From contig CM064501.1 of assembly GCA_032716605.1 (NCBI GenBank), positions 25,922,631 to 25,986,630 of the forward strand: a DNA stretch of 64,000 nt. Reading direction: 5' to 3'. The position numbers and the translations under genes were made by a program. The notes under the pieces were generated by a model. The model saw only the letters and a list, made by a program, of their open reading frames with translations, did not search any database and was not told the DNA's origin. Numbering within the stretch: position 1 is the first letter of the stretch; each line of letters starts with the position of its first letter. Of the stretch, positions 1 to 9,650 are shown piece by piece. The stretch comes from Paralithodes platypus (lineage: Eukaryota > Arthropoda > Malacostraca > Decapoda > Lithodidae).

Positions 1-87
1 AACCACTATAAAAAAATAACGAGTCTAGTGCAGTACCTCATTGGGTGACGTGGAAATTGCTCATATTTCTCTGGTTTAACACCTTGT

Positions 88-123
88 ATATAAATATATG
101 TATATATATATATATATATATAT
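88..123. repeat. (AT)n microsatellite
   Basis: Alternating TA run with a few interruptions at its left edge. Confidence 0.9.
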
Positions 124-2100
124 GTTATGCCCTCTTTTTCTACAGGATTAACTTGGGTGATGTGGGCTCTAACTGACTGGGTATATAAGGCTGCATGCAC
201 AATACAAGGTATGAGGAATAGAGAACACAAAATAAACACACGGTAACACGACACATGATCACGTTTATTTAAGTAGGTGAATAAGGAGCATAGAAAAATA
301 GGAATACTCGTACAAGACAAATAATAGAAAGGAACCGCTAGCATTAGTGGAGCTGGATGGAGCCTAGTCTCCCACTTCCAACGTTCAGGTATACTCTTCT
401 GATCACTGGTTTAGTTGCAAGTTTATGTACTGTGTGACGCCTCCCGGCGCTAGCAGAATGGTTGCGTGGGGCATTGCAGCTCGCTAGCGCTCGCCAGGAT
501 AGGGGGATGGGCTACAGTTGTCCTAGAATGATCTGCTTTATGTTATTAGTGTCGTGTTGCCACAGACAGTCTAGAAATGGTCTTTGTTTTGGTCTGTGAC
601 CGCGCCTTGTATTTTATATTCCCTATAATATAAATGTTGCTTGTGTGAGAGGCGAGCGAGAGAGGGTGACGGGGTACACCTGGCAGCGGGGCGAGCTTGG
701 GCGCTGACGGCGTTGGCGGCCGGGTGGTCAACTAGTCCCTGCTCATCGCGGCCTCGTGTTTTTTTACCAGCTCAGAGCTGACCTGACACGCGTATCGTCT
801 ACATCCTTTGCAATTCTGTCCCCCATACTCGCCACTTTGCATACTATTTATCTCTCTCGACTTCTCCTTTCTCATTCTCTAATCTTTATTAAACTCAACA
901 TCCCTTCTGGTTTCAGCATAGACGTTCACCGTCGGCCAGTCGTATTGTACGCGAAGCTCTCAGATATTTCTATGTATTAGGCTTTAATGAGGTTTGGAGA
1001 GACGGACTTTTCCGTGTGTGTCCTCTCTCGGGAAGGTTGTAGACCGGTATATGTCTCCCTGGCAGGGTGTTGAGTGATTCTGCTTAGTTATTTAAAGCTA
1101 GACTGGGGGTAAGGTTACTGTGTCGTTGTCTCCGATGCGTGCAGTGTTAGCTAAGCCCTGCACGACATCGACAGGTACTGTGGGAGCCTAGGTTGTCTTC
1201 GGGTGGGTTTACTTTGCGAGCACAGCACTGTGGTGTGAGAGGGCCATAGCCTATCCCTCACAACATAGTGCTGCCTCTTTGTGTTGACTTCTGAGGGATC
1301 GCCAGGATAGAACTAGGTACTAGAGACCTAGATTTATCAAGAGAGCATCCCCGTCATATAACGTAATCTTCATTATACCACCTTCGGACAACGTTAGGCT
1401 ATGAGCCGCATGCTCGCCCATTGTTGCCCTGCCTTGATACCCCAGCTAGACTTTATTAACCGAGCAGACACTGGTTAGAGATAAGCCCCCATTATTATAT
1501 GTATGCCACATTATTATTCACTGCACTTTTGAGCCGAGGTTGTTGTTGAGTTGCACAACCCTAGTAGGCTGTTGCGTCGTGTCACGAAGCATTTCTTTAG
1601 TTGTCGAGCATTACTACCTTTGCGCAGTCTTTATTATTCGCCTGCCTATTATTACTATATGTCCTAGTATTTATTGTGACCCGTATTCTGCATTATAATT
1701 GTTCAAGATTCTTTACGAACATCTTCCCAGCATCAGACTTATTTCAGAAGTTTCCAGTTGATGTTGCAGGACTATCATTGCACTTTCTTTAATACAGGAG
1801 TGCCAGTTATTTGAGTATCTACCGTAACGTTAATTAATCACGTTACTTATCTTTTCTCTGTGTAACCTAAACGAGTAATCTTTTACTGTTTGAGAATAGG
1901 CTGTTTCATCGAGCGTCAGCCTAGTGTGTGTGCACCAGTTACCGAGTCATAGGATACCTCGTGGTCCAGGCACGACTCAGGGCGGTAATGGTGTTTTGTT
2001 TTCCAGTGTTTAAGGCAGGGGTTGGATCTAGTGTTACCGTTGTTGCATTTTGCCATTATCTAGTCCAATGTTGAAGAGCCCTGTGTCTTTGAGAACCTGG
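124..2100. other. Non-coding stretch, no gene seen
   Basis: All six frames are short and show no recognisable motif. The right part, up to about 2109, probably includes the 3' part of a long terminal repeat, because a primer-binding site follows directly. I cannot place the left end of that LTR: no second copy is present in the window. Confidence 0.5.
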
Positions 2101-2111
2101 ATCGTAACAAA

Positions 2112-2129
2112 TGGCGACCTAGCTCAGGA
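2112..2129 (+). other. Putative LTR-retrotransposon primer-binding site
   Basis: TGGCGACCTAGCTCAGGA begins two bases after a sequence ending in GTAACA, which would be the CA end of an LTR. Ty3/Gypsy elements commonly place a TGGCGACC-type PBS in just this position. The gag-like ORF 200 bases downstream supports the call. Confidence 0.45.
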
Positions 2130-2330
2130 TCTTGTGAACTAAGAGATAATTGCAGGATTGTTGTGGTCATTTGTTTTATTGAGGAATATAGTGGGCACGT
2201 TAATTTTTTTTTGGCAAAGTAGTATAGCACTTGAGAGTCTTCAGACATTTTTTGGCAAGTGAATAGTGCTACATAAGAGTTTGGGGTACTTCTTTTCTGA
2301 ATATTGTGGTGAGAAATTTTTGTGAGCATC

Positions 2331-2928
2331 ATGTCTTATACCGGGTCAGAGGAGAATGGAGACACAGTACGTAATGTCGAAACTGAGGAACAGCAGCATG
2401 ATGAAAGGGTTAATCGGGTGAACTGTGAGGAGGATGCTAGGATATTTTTGCAATGGCCTGTTACTGCCGAGCGGTTGGAGGGTATGGATCGGTACGGTCT
2501 TCAATGCCTGGCCACAGCTATCGGTCATGCGGTTACTAGCAGCATGACCAAGGATAACTTGATAACGTGTGTACTGGGCAGGGTGACTGGTGAGCGAGAT
2601 GGGTTCAGTGCTCAGAGCCCTTCGGCCATGCTTCCCCTACACTCGACTCCCAGCCATCCCCGTAGTTTGACGACCCCGGGTACGCTTCCGCAGTTGGGTG
2701 GTGACTGGGCAGGGTGGGTTGCCCCTGGGGGGACCACCGGTAATTTCAAACATTGTAGCACCTTCACCTCCTCAAGGGTTAACTCCAGAATTAGTGTATC
2801 AGCTCGAATTAGCTAAGATTCAGCAGCAAATAGAATTTGCCAAGATAGAAGAGAGCACTAAATCAATAATGGAGACACACACCGAGTTCTTAACCTCTAC
2901 TAACTATGAACCCTCAATCCTATTCTAA
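2331..2928 (+). pseudogene. Gag N-terminal fragment of an LTR retrotransposon, frameshifted
   Basis: The first frame starts at ATG 2331 (MSYTGSEENGD) and runs to 2816. Around 2700-2735 the meaningful reading moves to a second frame, which continues with PPQGLTPELVYQLELAKIQQ and a Glu/Lys-rich helix up to a stop at 2926-2928. The acidic N-terminus followed by a charged helix resembles the start of Ty3/Gypsy Gag proteins. No capsid core or zinc knuckle follows, so the element is truncated. The putative primer-binding site lies about 200 bases upstream, which fits the 5' leader of such an element. The family assignment is inference from composition and position. Confidence 0.4.
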
Positions 2929-3589
2929 GTACATGTAAATATCTCAGAGGACGGCGCATGCAATACAATGGCCCGGCTATGGAAACCGTATGCAGAACCC
3001 AAGGGGATAAGTAATTGAATAAAGATGAGGAGCAATGGAAAGGAAGAAGATCAGAGAAAGAGACAGTGGTAAAGAGGGTGATCGGGAGAGAGTATGCAAA
3101 GGGATGTTAGAAGCATGCACACCAAGCCTGTCCTGAGGAAGGTAGCTCCTCGGGACCCTCAGGATCACACAAAGGCATGGTGGTCGGCCAATCACAGGCA
3201 GATACGTCACAAGACAGCAGGCCCCCAGAAGGCGCCAGGAACCACCAGCCAATCAAAACCGAGAGAAAGCCACGCGGGCGGGAAACTCCTCCAGCCGAGG
3301 GAGGAGGGAGGAGGGAAGCAACACTCACTACCCCACGCTGCTCGCTCGCTCTCTCTCAACTTTACTACAATGCATCTTACATTCAATTCATAATATAAAA
3401 TACTTCCCGTTGACAGAGACGAAAATAAAAACCACCACTGGACTATCTGTAACAATGCAAGTACTATGAAAGAAAGAACAACATTCTCTGATAACTGTAG
3501 CCCATTTCACTGCCCTGGCGAGCGCTAGTGGCTAACGGGAGGCGATTCTGCCAACGCTGGTAGGCGTCACACTCTCTCTCTGAGTCAAA
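2929..3589. other. Non-coding, GC-rich stretch with CCAAT motifs
   Basis: Between 3180 and 3330 the DNA is GC-rich with two CCAATCA motifs (about 3188 and 3249), a TACGTCAC motif (about 3203) and a GGAGGAGGGAGGAGGG purine run. It resembles a promoter or an LTR U3 region, but no TATA box or linked gene is evident. Confidence 0.3.
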
Positions 3590-3884
3590 GATTTTTTAGC
3601 TAATATAGGAGAGAGACTACCTGGCCGGGCTGCTCCACCCAGAGAGATTTTTGTGGGATTACTTTTGGTGAGGCGTCTGACTGGGGGTGCATTGTAGGGC
3701 GTCACGGTATACGGCGATGTATTGTCGAACTCTTCCGATTTGCGGTAAATACTACTTCTGTCCATACTAGGATAATAATGACATGAATGTCGGTTAAAAT
3801 GGTGAAGAGTGTTTGGACCAGTCTCACTTGAGTATGTACATCGTCGGAGCACAGCCACCGCCGCCGTATTCTGTGTGCTTGGAC

Positions 3885-3962
3885 GGAGACTTCGACGACG
3901 ACGGAGACTTCGACGACGACGGAGACTTCGACGACGACGGAGATTTCGACGACGACGGAGAG
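3885..3962. repeat. 18-bp tandem minisatellite, about 4 copies
   Basis: GGAGACTTCGACGACGAC repeats in tandem (the last copy has TTTC for CTTC). It sits inside the first, divergent unit of the satellite-like array. Confidence 0.9.
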
Positions 3963-4006
3963 GCTTTCATCTCTTTGCTGCTCCACCTAGAGAGAGACTA
4001 CCTGGT

Positions 4007-4673
4007 CATGCTTCGTATAATGTAAATCGGAAAATAAAATGGAATTTTTCATGTTTTTCTTTTATTTGTCCTAGTTTTTACAATTTCTTGTCTTCTAAAT
4101 TTTTGTGGGTGAAAGATCGTTTCATAACCCAATCGAGGGGCCGAATACGGTCTCGTGTGTGCCTGTGTTGGCACAAGTCTCCGAGCCCTTCATCCTACAG
4201 TAACTCGTTGCCTCCCATAGGCGAATCCAAACTGCACACTCGACGTTGGGACAGAAGAGCAGGTAAGAGCAGGTGCCAACCTTCTGGCAAACGAGGTATC
4301 GTTTCAGAGACGCACCCAACCACACCTACTACCAGACCTTGGAAAAGACACCTTCCTTCACGGTCCCCTGATCCCAACACCGTCGATTACCCTTCATGTC
4401 CCGTAACGTGACAGCGAGTGGGAGAGTGTGTACCTCGTCGGAGCACAGCCACCGCCGCCGTATTCTATGTGCTTGCTGCACCGTCTTGCCTGTGTTGGTG
4501 CACCTGTGCCAACACAGCCACACACGAGACCGTATTCGGCCCCTCGATTGGGTTATGAAACGATCTTTCACCCACAAAAATTTTGGAGAGAAGAAATTGT
4601 AAAAACTAGGACAAATAAACGAAACAAATTAAAAATTCCATTTTATTTTCCGATTTACATTATACGAAGCATG
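4007..4673. repeat. Large inverted repeat at the array's left edge
   Basis: The arms at 4007-4174 and 4506-4673 are near-perfect reverse complements, about 168 bases each. The left arm reads CATGCTTCGTATAATG through TGTGTTGGCAC. The right arm reads GTGCCAACACAG through TATACGAAGCATG. About 330 bases separate them. The unit left of the centre is therefore inverted relative to the rest of the array. Confidence 0.85.
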
Positions 4674-7371
4674 ACCTAGTTATACGACGAATTATAAGTA
4701 CGAAGCACCACAGTACCAGTTACTCCCATTAATTTTAGGTCACTTCACTTGATCCTAAAGTTAAGAAAGTGGAGGATCTGATGGGAAGGGATGGAGAGGT
4801 GTTTAGTCGGCCGTTGTCAAAGATATCCAGAGAGAGACTACCTGGCCGGGCAGCTCCGCCCAGAGAGGCGACTACCTGGCCGGGCTGCTTCACCTACAGT
4901 AGAGAGAGACTAACTGGCCGGGCTCCTGCGGCGACTCACCCACAAAAATTTAGGAGAGACAAAATTTAGGAGAGACTACCTGGTCGGGCTGCTCCCACCC
5001 AGAGTGATTTTTGTGGGATTATTTTTGGTGAGGGGTCTGACTGGGGGTGCGACACATTATACGAAGCATGACCTAGGACAGTAGACAACGCATTAAACGA
5101 AGCATGACCTAGCGACTACCTGGCCGGGCTGCTCCACCTAGAGAGAGACTACCTGGTCGGGCTGCTGCGGCGCTCGCCACTGTGCGGGTCCCTGTCGTGA
5201 TTTTCACACACAAATCTTTAGGCGATCTTCTGCTGTCCAACGTGAATTGGTGGAATTCGGATCGATAGGAAATACTTCGATCCGAGAGGTACGACCACCC
5301 CAGTCAGACGACTCACCAAAAATAAATTCTGCTATACGACTTGAGTTGGCGGTGAACCTTTTTTTCTTCGGGAGGGTCTAAATTTGTGTGTGTGAAAAAT
5401 TTAAAGAAATCGAATTGTCAATTATTTTGCCACGACACCTTTCACCGAGAGAAGAAATTGTAAATACTAGGAAGGACAAATAAAAGAAAAACATGAAAAA
5501 TTCCCTTTTATTTTCCGATTTACATTATACGAAGCATGACCTAGCTATACGACGAATTATAAGTACGAAGCACCACAGTACCTTACCTTACCTTTGGATA
5601 CCTTTGGATGTGTTCGCCGCTCTTCTAGCGGTACCAAGGAGCGCGACGCCCCTCGTTATGGGTGGTGATACCACGGTGGGTGGTACCAGTTACTCCCATT
5701 AATTTTAGGTCACTTCACTTGATCCTAAAGTTAAGAAAGTGGAGGATCTGATGGGAAGGGATGGAGAGGTGCTTAGTCGGCCGTTGTCAAAGATAACCAG
5801 AGAGAGACTACCTGGCCAGGCTGCTCCACCCAGAGAGGCGACCACCTGGCCGGGGTGCTCCACCTAAAGTAGAGAGAGACTAACTGGCCGGGCTCCTGCG
5901 GCGACTCGCCCACAAAAATTTAGGAGAGACAAAATTTTAGGAGAGACAATTTTTAGGAGAGACTACCTGGCCGGGCTGCTCCCACCCAGAGAGATTTTTG
6001 TGGGATTATTTTTGGTGAGGCGTCTGACTGGGGGTGCGACACATTATACGAAGCATGACCTAGGACAGTAGACAACGCATGATTAAACAAAGCATGACCT
6101 AGCTTTACGACGCATTATACGAAACGTGACAGAGAGAGGGAGAGTGTGTTCCTCATCGGAGCACAGCCACCGCCGCCGTATGCTGTGTGCTTGCTGCACC
6201 GTGTTGCCTGTGTTGGTGCACCTGTGCCAACACAGGCACACACAAGACCGTATTCGGCTCCTCGATTGGGTTATGAAACGATCTTTCACCCACAAAAATT
6301 TAGGAGAGAAGTACTTGTAAAAACTAGGAAGGACAAATACAAAAAAACATGAAAAATTCCATTTTATTTTCCGATTTACATTATACGAAGGATGACCTAG
6401 CTATACGACGAATTATATGTACGAAGCACCACAGTACCAGTTACTCCCATTAATTTTAGGTCACTTCACTTGATCCTAAAGTTAAGAAAGTGGAGGATCT
6501 GATGGGAGGGGATTGAGAAGTGCTTAGTTGGCTGTTGTCAAAGATACCCAGAGAGAGACTACCTGGCCGGGTTGCTCCACTCAGAGAGGCGACAACCTGG
6601 CCGGGCTGCTCCACCTAGAGAGAGACTACCTGGCCGGACTCCTGCGGCGTCGCCGCTGTGCGGGTCCCTGTCGTGATTTTCCCACACAAATCTTTAGGCG
6701 ATCTTCTGCTGTCCAACGTGAGTTGGTGGAATTGGGATCTATCGGAAATAAGTCGATCCGAGAGATACGACCACCCTAGTCAGACGACTCACCAAAAATA
6801 AATTCTGCTATATGACTTGAGTTGGCGGTGAACCTTTTTTCTTCGGGAGGGTCTAAATTTGTGTGTGTGAAAAATTTATAGAAATCGAATTGTCAATTAT
6901 TTTGCCACGACATCTTTCACCGAGAGAAGAAATTGTAAAAACTAGGAAGGACAAATAAAAGAAAAACATGAAAAATTCCATTATATTTTCCGATTTACAT
7001 TATACGAAGCATGATCTAGCTATACGACGAATTATAAGTACGAAGCACCTCAGTACCAGTTACTCCCAACCTCTCCGCGGCGCACAGGGGGTTTTCTACA
7101 GGGTAAGACTGTGCGCACCTATGATGATTTTGGGACCTATTGCCAATTTCGATAAAAAGTACATCATCGTGTAGGGAATGTTTGCGTGCATCGGCCCATA
7201 TATATTTGACCCCCCCAAAAATGTCTGGGGGGGGTAGGGGAACGGTCCGTAGTTGAAAAATGTGGAGCGAATGGCACCGCGCGGCTAGATTGTCATCGAG
7301 CGGCGAGATTTCCCTGCCGAATATTTATGCGCGCAGGGGATAGAAGGAGAGGGAGGAGGGGGTGGGTTACC

Positions 7372-7935
7372 GCGTATTATCACGTATATCTCCTTTTTCG
7401 AGCCCTTTTAGGCTATTTAGAGTATGTATACATGTGTAGGGCACCCATATAACAATGAATATGCCTCATAGTGACCAAAAATTGCAATATATAAGGGAAT
7501 TATAAGAGAATATTTAGGCGGGAATGAAGATGTGTTGGAGGTTTGGCGGCAATTTATGAGCTGAGAGTGTGGTTTACGCCACACATATCACGTATATCTT
7601 GTACGTAGAGCACTGTCACGCTATAATACAGACTTGTACGTATGTATACGTGCCATATATCAAAATATATACCGCATATAAACCAATTCATGCGATATTT
7701 ACGCACATTATCAATGAGTTTCTATGCGTGAACCAAGGTGTGAGTGAGTTGTGGTGGGAATGAAAGGGGGAGAGGGTGTGTTACGCCATAAATATCACGT
7801 CAATCTTGTATTTAGAGCACTCTCATGCTATAATAAAGACGTGTACATATGTAGGCGTCCCATATAACAAGGAATATACCGCATATAGCCCAATTGATGC
7901 GATATTTACGCAAATTGTGAATGTGTTTCTAGCAG
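7372..7935. repeat. Diverged tandem repeat of about 205 bp, three copies
   Basis: Two clear copies begin at about 7570 (TTTACGCCACACATATCACG) and 7779 (TTACGCCATAAATATCACG). Both share GAGCACT, CTATAATA, ATATACCGCATATA and GATGCGATATTTACGCA. A more diverged third copy precedes them from about 7372. They lie inside the non-coding left side of the piggyBac insertion. Confidence 0.7.
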
Positions 7936-8178
7936 ACGGAAGCCTGAAAGGGGGGGTTGGGGGTGGGTGGGTGGGAGGGAGGCATGCAGGGGTGCAGTGA
8001 GTGAGTGAGTGAGTCGTGGAGAGATGGAAGTCAGGCAGATCTCTAGATAGATAACCAGCTTAGTGATAATTGTGGAGGCGCCCCAGGCGTATTGATGTTT
8101 GGTATTTTGACCCTTATGTCTACCAGATGGCTGGTGTTCGTTGCCATCAACAGGTCTACAATAACATGAGTCAGGAAT

Positions 8179-8206
8179 GGAGAGAGAGAGAGAGAGAGAG
8201 AGAGAA
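8179..8206. repeat. (GA)n microsatellite
   Basis: Pure GA run. Confidence 0.9.
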
Positions 8207-8909
8207 ACTGAGACATGCGTATGTCGTACATATAAATGGACTTCAGAATTGCATTTTTATGCAAGCAGACATTGCATTTTAGACACATGTGAAGTACCAC
8301 AGAAACATGTAGGCCATTGACTGTAAATAAAGTACTATATTTATAGACCACCAGCGACGGTGCTGAGTCAACACAGGCAGATTGCCTGTTGTGATAGAGG
8401 GCTAAATATAGACTGGTGTCTCCTTACACCTGCGAAAGGGTAGATTGCCACCAGAGAAACGTTTACTTATTTATTTCGAAGTAATATGCAATCTAAATGT
8501 ATATTCGAGACCTACTGCAATTATTTGTATGACAGTCATGACTATGTATAATCCAATATACGCGCGTAGGCGAGACATAAGAAAGCTGGTTGAGCAATTT
8601 TCGACACCCACACAGTTATTATTCATTTTTATTTACAATATTATACAATACAAATGTATTTGTGAAGAGTATTTTATCCATTATTGTATTTATACCAATT
8701 TTGTTCCCAGACAGAGCTGCTGTAGCTGGAGAATCAAGGAGCGGCAAGGGTCACCTCGTGACCGCCTGACCGTGTGAAAATGAGTGGAGTCACACTGAGA
8801 AGGGCAATTTTGCTGAGTGTTTGGGCAATTTTTGACAGAATAAAGTTTTATAATTACTAATTCTTGACAGAGACAAACTATTATAAACCTTGGCATGATA
8901 TAATTGATA

Positions 8910-8943
8910 ATCCCATCAATTTACAAACGTAAATTGGTGGGAT
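8910..8943. other. Short perfect-type hairpin
   Basis: ATCCCATCAATTTAC pairs with GTAAATTGGTGGGAT around a 4-base loop, with one mismatch in 15. Its role is unknown. Confidence 0.6.
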
Positions 8944-9010
8944 AATTCATTTTGTTTTGTATATTGTCATTTCGATTGTAGACACGAAGTTTTGAGTGAT
9001 ATTTGGTATG

Positions 9011-9091
9011 AGCTCCTGTGGCATGGTTGGTAAGGTCGCGGACTGGAAAACTCAAAGTGTCGTAGGGTAGTGGGATCGAATCCAGGAGGGG
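9011..9091 (+). ncRNA. tRNA-Ser-like sequence (pseudogene or SINE head)
   Basis: TGGCATGGTTGG resembles the internal A box and GGATCGAATCC the B box of a tRNA gene. CTCC near 9013 can pair with GGAG at about 9085. An extended stretch between the anticodon-like loop (CTGGAAAAC) and the T arm fits the long variable arm of serine tRNAs. Pairing is imperfect, so a functional tRNA is unlikely. A tRNA-derived SINE head or pseudogene fits best. Confidence 0.4.
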
Positions 9092-9147
9092 TTTATGGGG
9101 AAGGTTTTATATTGTCTAGAAAAAAATTTATAAATTTTTTTTTTTAC

Positions 9148-9226
9148 AAGATCATGCCATTGTATTCAAACAATATGAAATATTCATAGAATATATCATA
9201 TTGTAAGAATACAATGACATGACCTT
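9148..9226. other. Hairpin with 20-bp arms
   Basis: AAGATCATGCCATTGTATTC at the left pairs with GAATACAATGACATGACCTT at the right (18 of 20). An inner palindromic part (CAATATGA...TCATATTG) lengthens the stem. It lies between the tRNA-like sequence and the transposase gene. Confidence 0.65.
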
Positions 9227-9540
9227 GTTTTCTTTTTTTCTTTTTTTATTGTTTTATTTTATTATCATAGTAGGTTTGACATGATTTATTGAAACATATT
9301 TATTTTTGTACAATTCATTTGAGGTAAGAAAATAATTATATACACATTACTTAGGCTAATAACAAACATATATATTGATATACTAAAAAAATAAGGCATA
9401 TTACATGTAAATCTTTGAAACTTATAAACTAAATAATGAAACATACAATTATATAATGTAAAAGCTATATCACAGGGACATCTTTGGAACTTATACATTA
9501 TATAATATATATGTTACATTATGAGGTAGCGTGATCAATT

Positions 9541-9648
9541 AGGTCAGGTCAGGTAAGGTAGGGCGCGAGTCCAGGGCAGGGCAGGGCAGGAGGCGAGTCC
9601 AGGGCAGGGCACGGGGCGAGTCCAGGGCAGGGCAGGGCAGGGGCCGAC
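9541..9648. repeat. GGCAG-rich minisatellite
   Basis: CGAGTCCAGGGCAGGGCAGG recurs three times with varying numbers of GGCAG, immediately downstream of the transposase stop codon. Confidence 0.8.
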
Positions 9649-9650
9649 AC

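Larger units (their letters stand above)
483..3531. repeat. Widely spaced inverted repeat (arms 483-522 and 3490-3531)
   Basis: The left arm, containing GCTAGCGCTCGCCAGG and GGGCTACAGTTGTC, is matched in reverse complement on the right by ATAACTGTAGCCC and CCTGGCGAGCGCTAG. About 40 bases pair with several mismatches. The core CTGGCGAGCG also occurs in the TTAA elements further right. The arms could be the ends of one composite element of about 3 kb, or two oppositely oriented copies of a short repeat. Confidence 0.45.
3590..7068. repeat. Complex satellite-like array, left part
   Basis: Long units repeat head to tail. Each full unit contains TTAATTTTAGGTCACTTCAC, one or more ACTACCTGGCCGGGCTGCTC blocks, CACAAAAATTTAGGAGAG blocks, CGAAGCATGACCTAG blocks and an imperfect palindrome around TTGGTGCACCTGTGCCAA. 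Unit starts marked by TTAATTTTAGGTCAC lie at about 4729, 5699 and 6450, and the next would start at 7069, so unit length varies (970, 751, 619). Sub-blocks are gained and lost between units. Short ORFs recur in every unit only because the DNA repeats, so I do not treat them as genes. Confidence 0.85.

Noticed and set aside
3813..4025. Asp-rich ORF (GDFDDD repeats)
   Set aside because: It derives from the 18-bp minisatellite. The flanking frame is satellite sequence.
9011..9091. Functional tRNA-Ser gene
   Set aside because: The acceptor and T stems have mismatches, so a pseudogene or SINE head is more likely.
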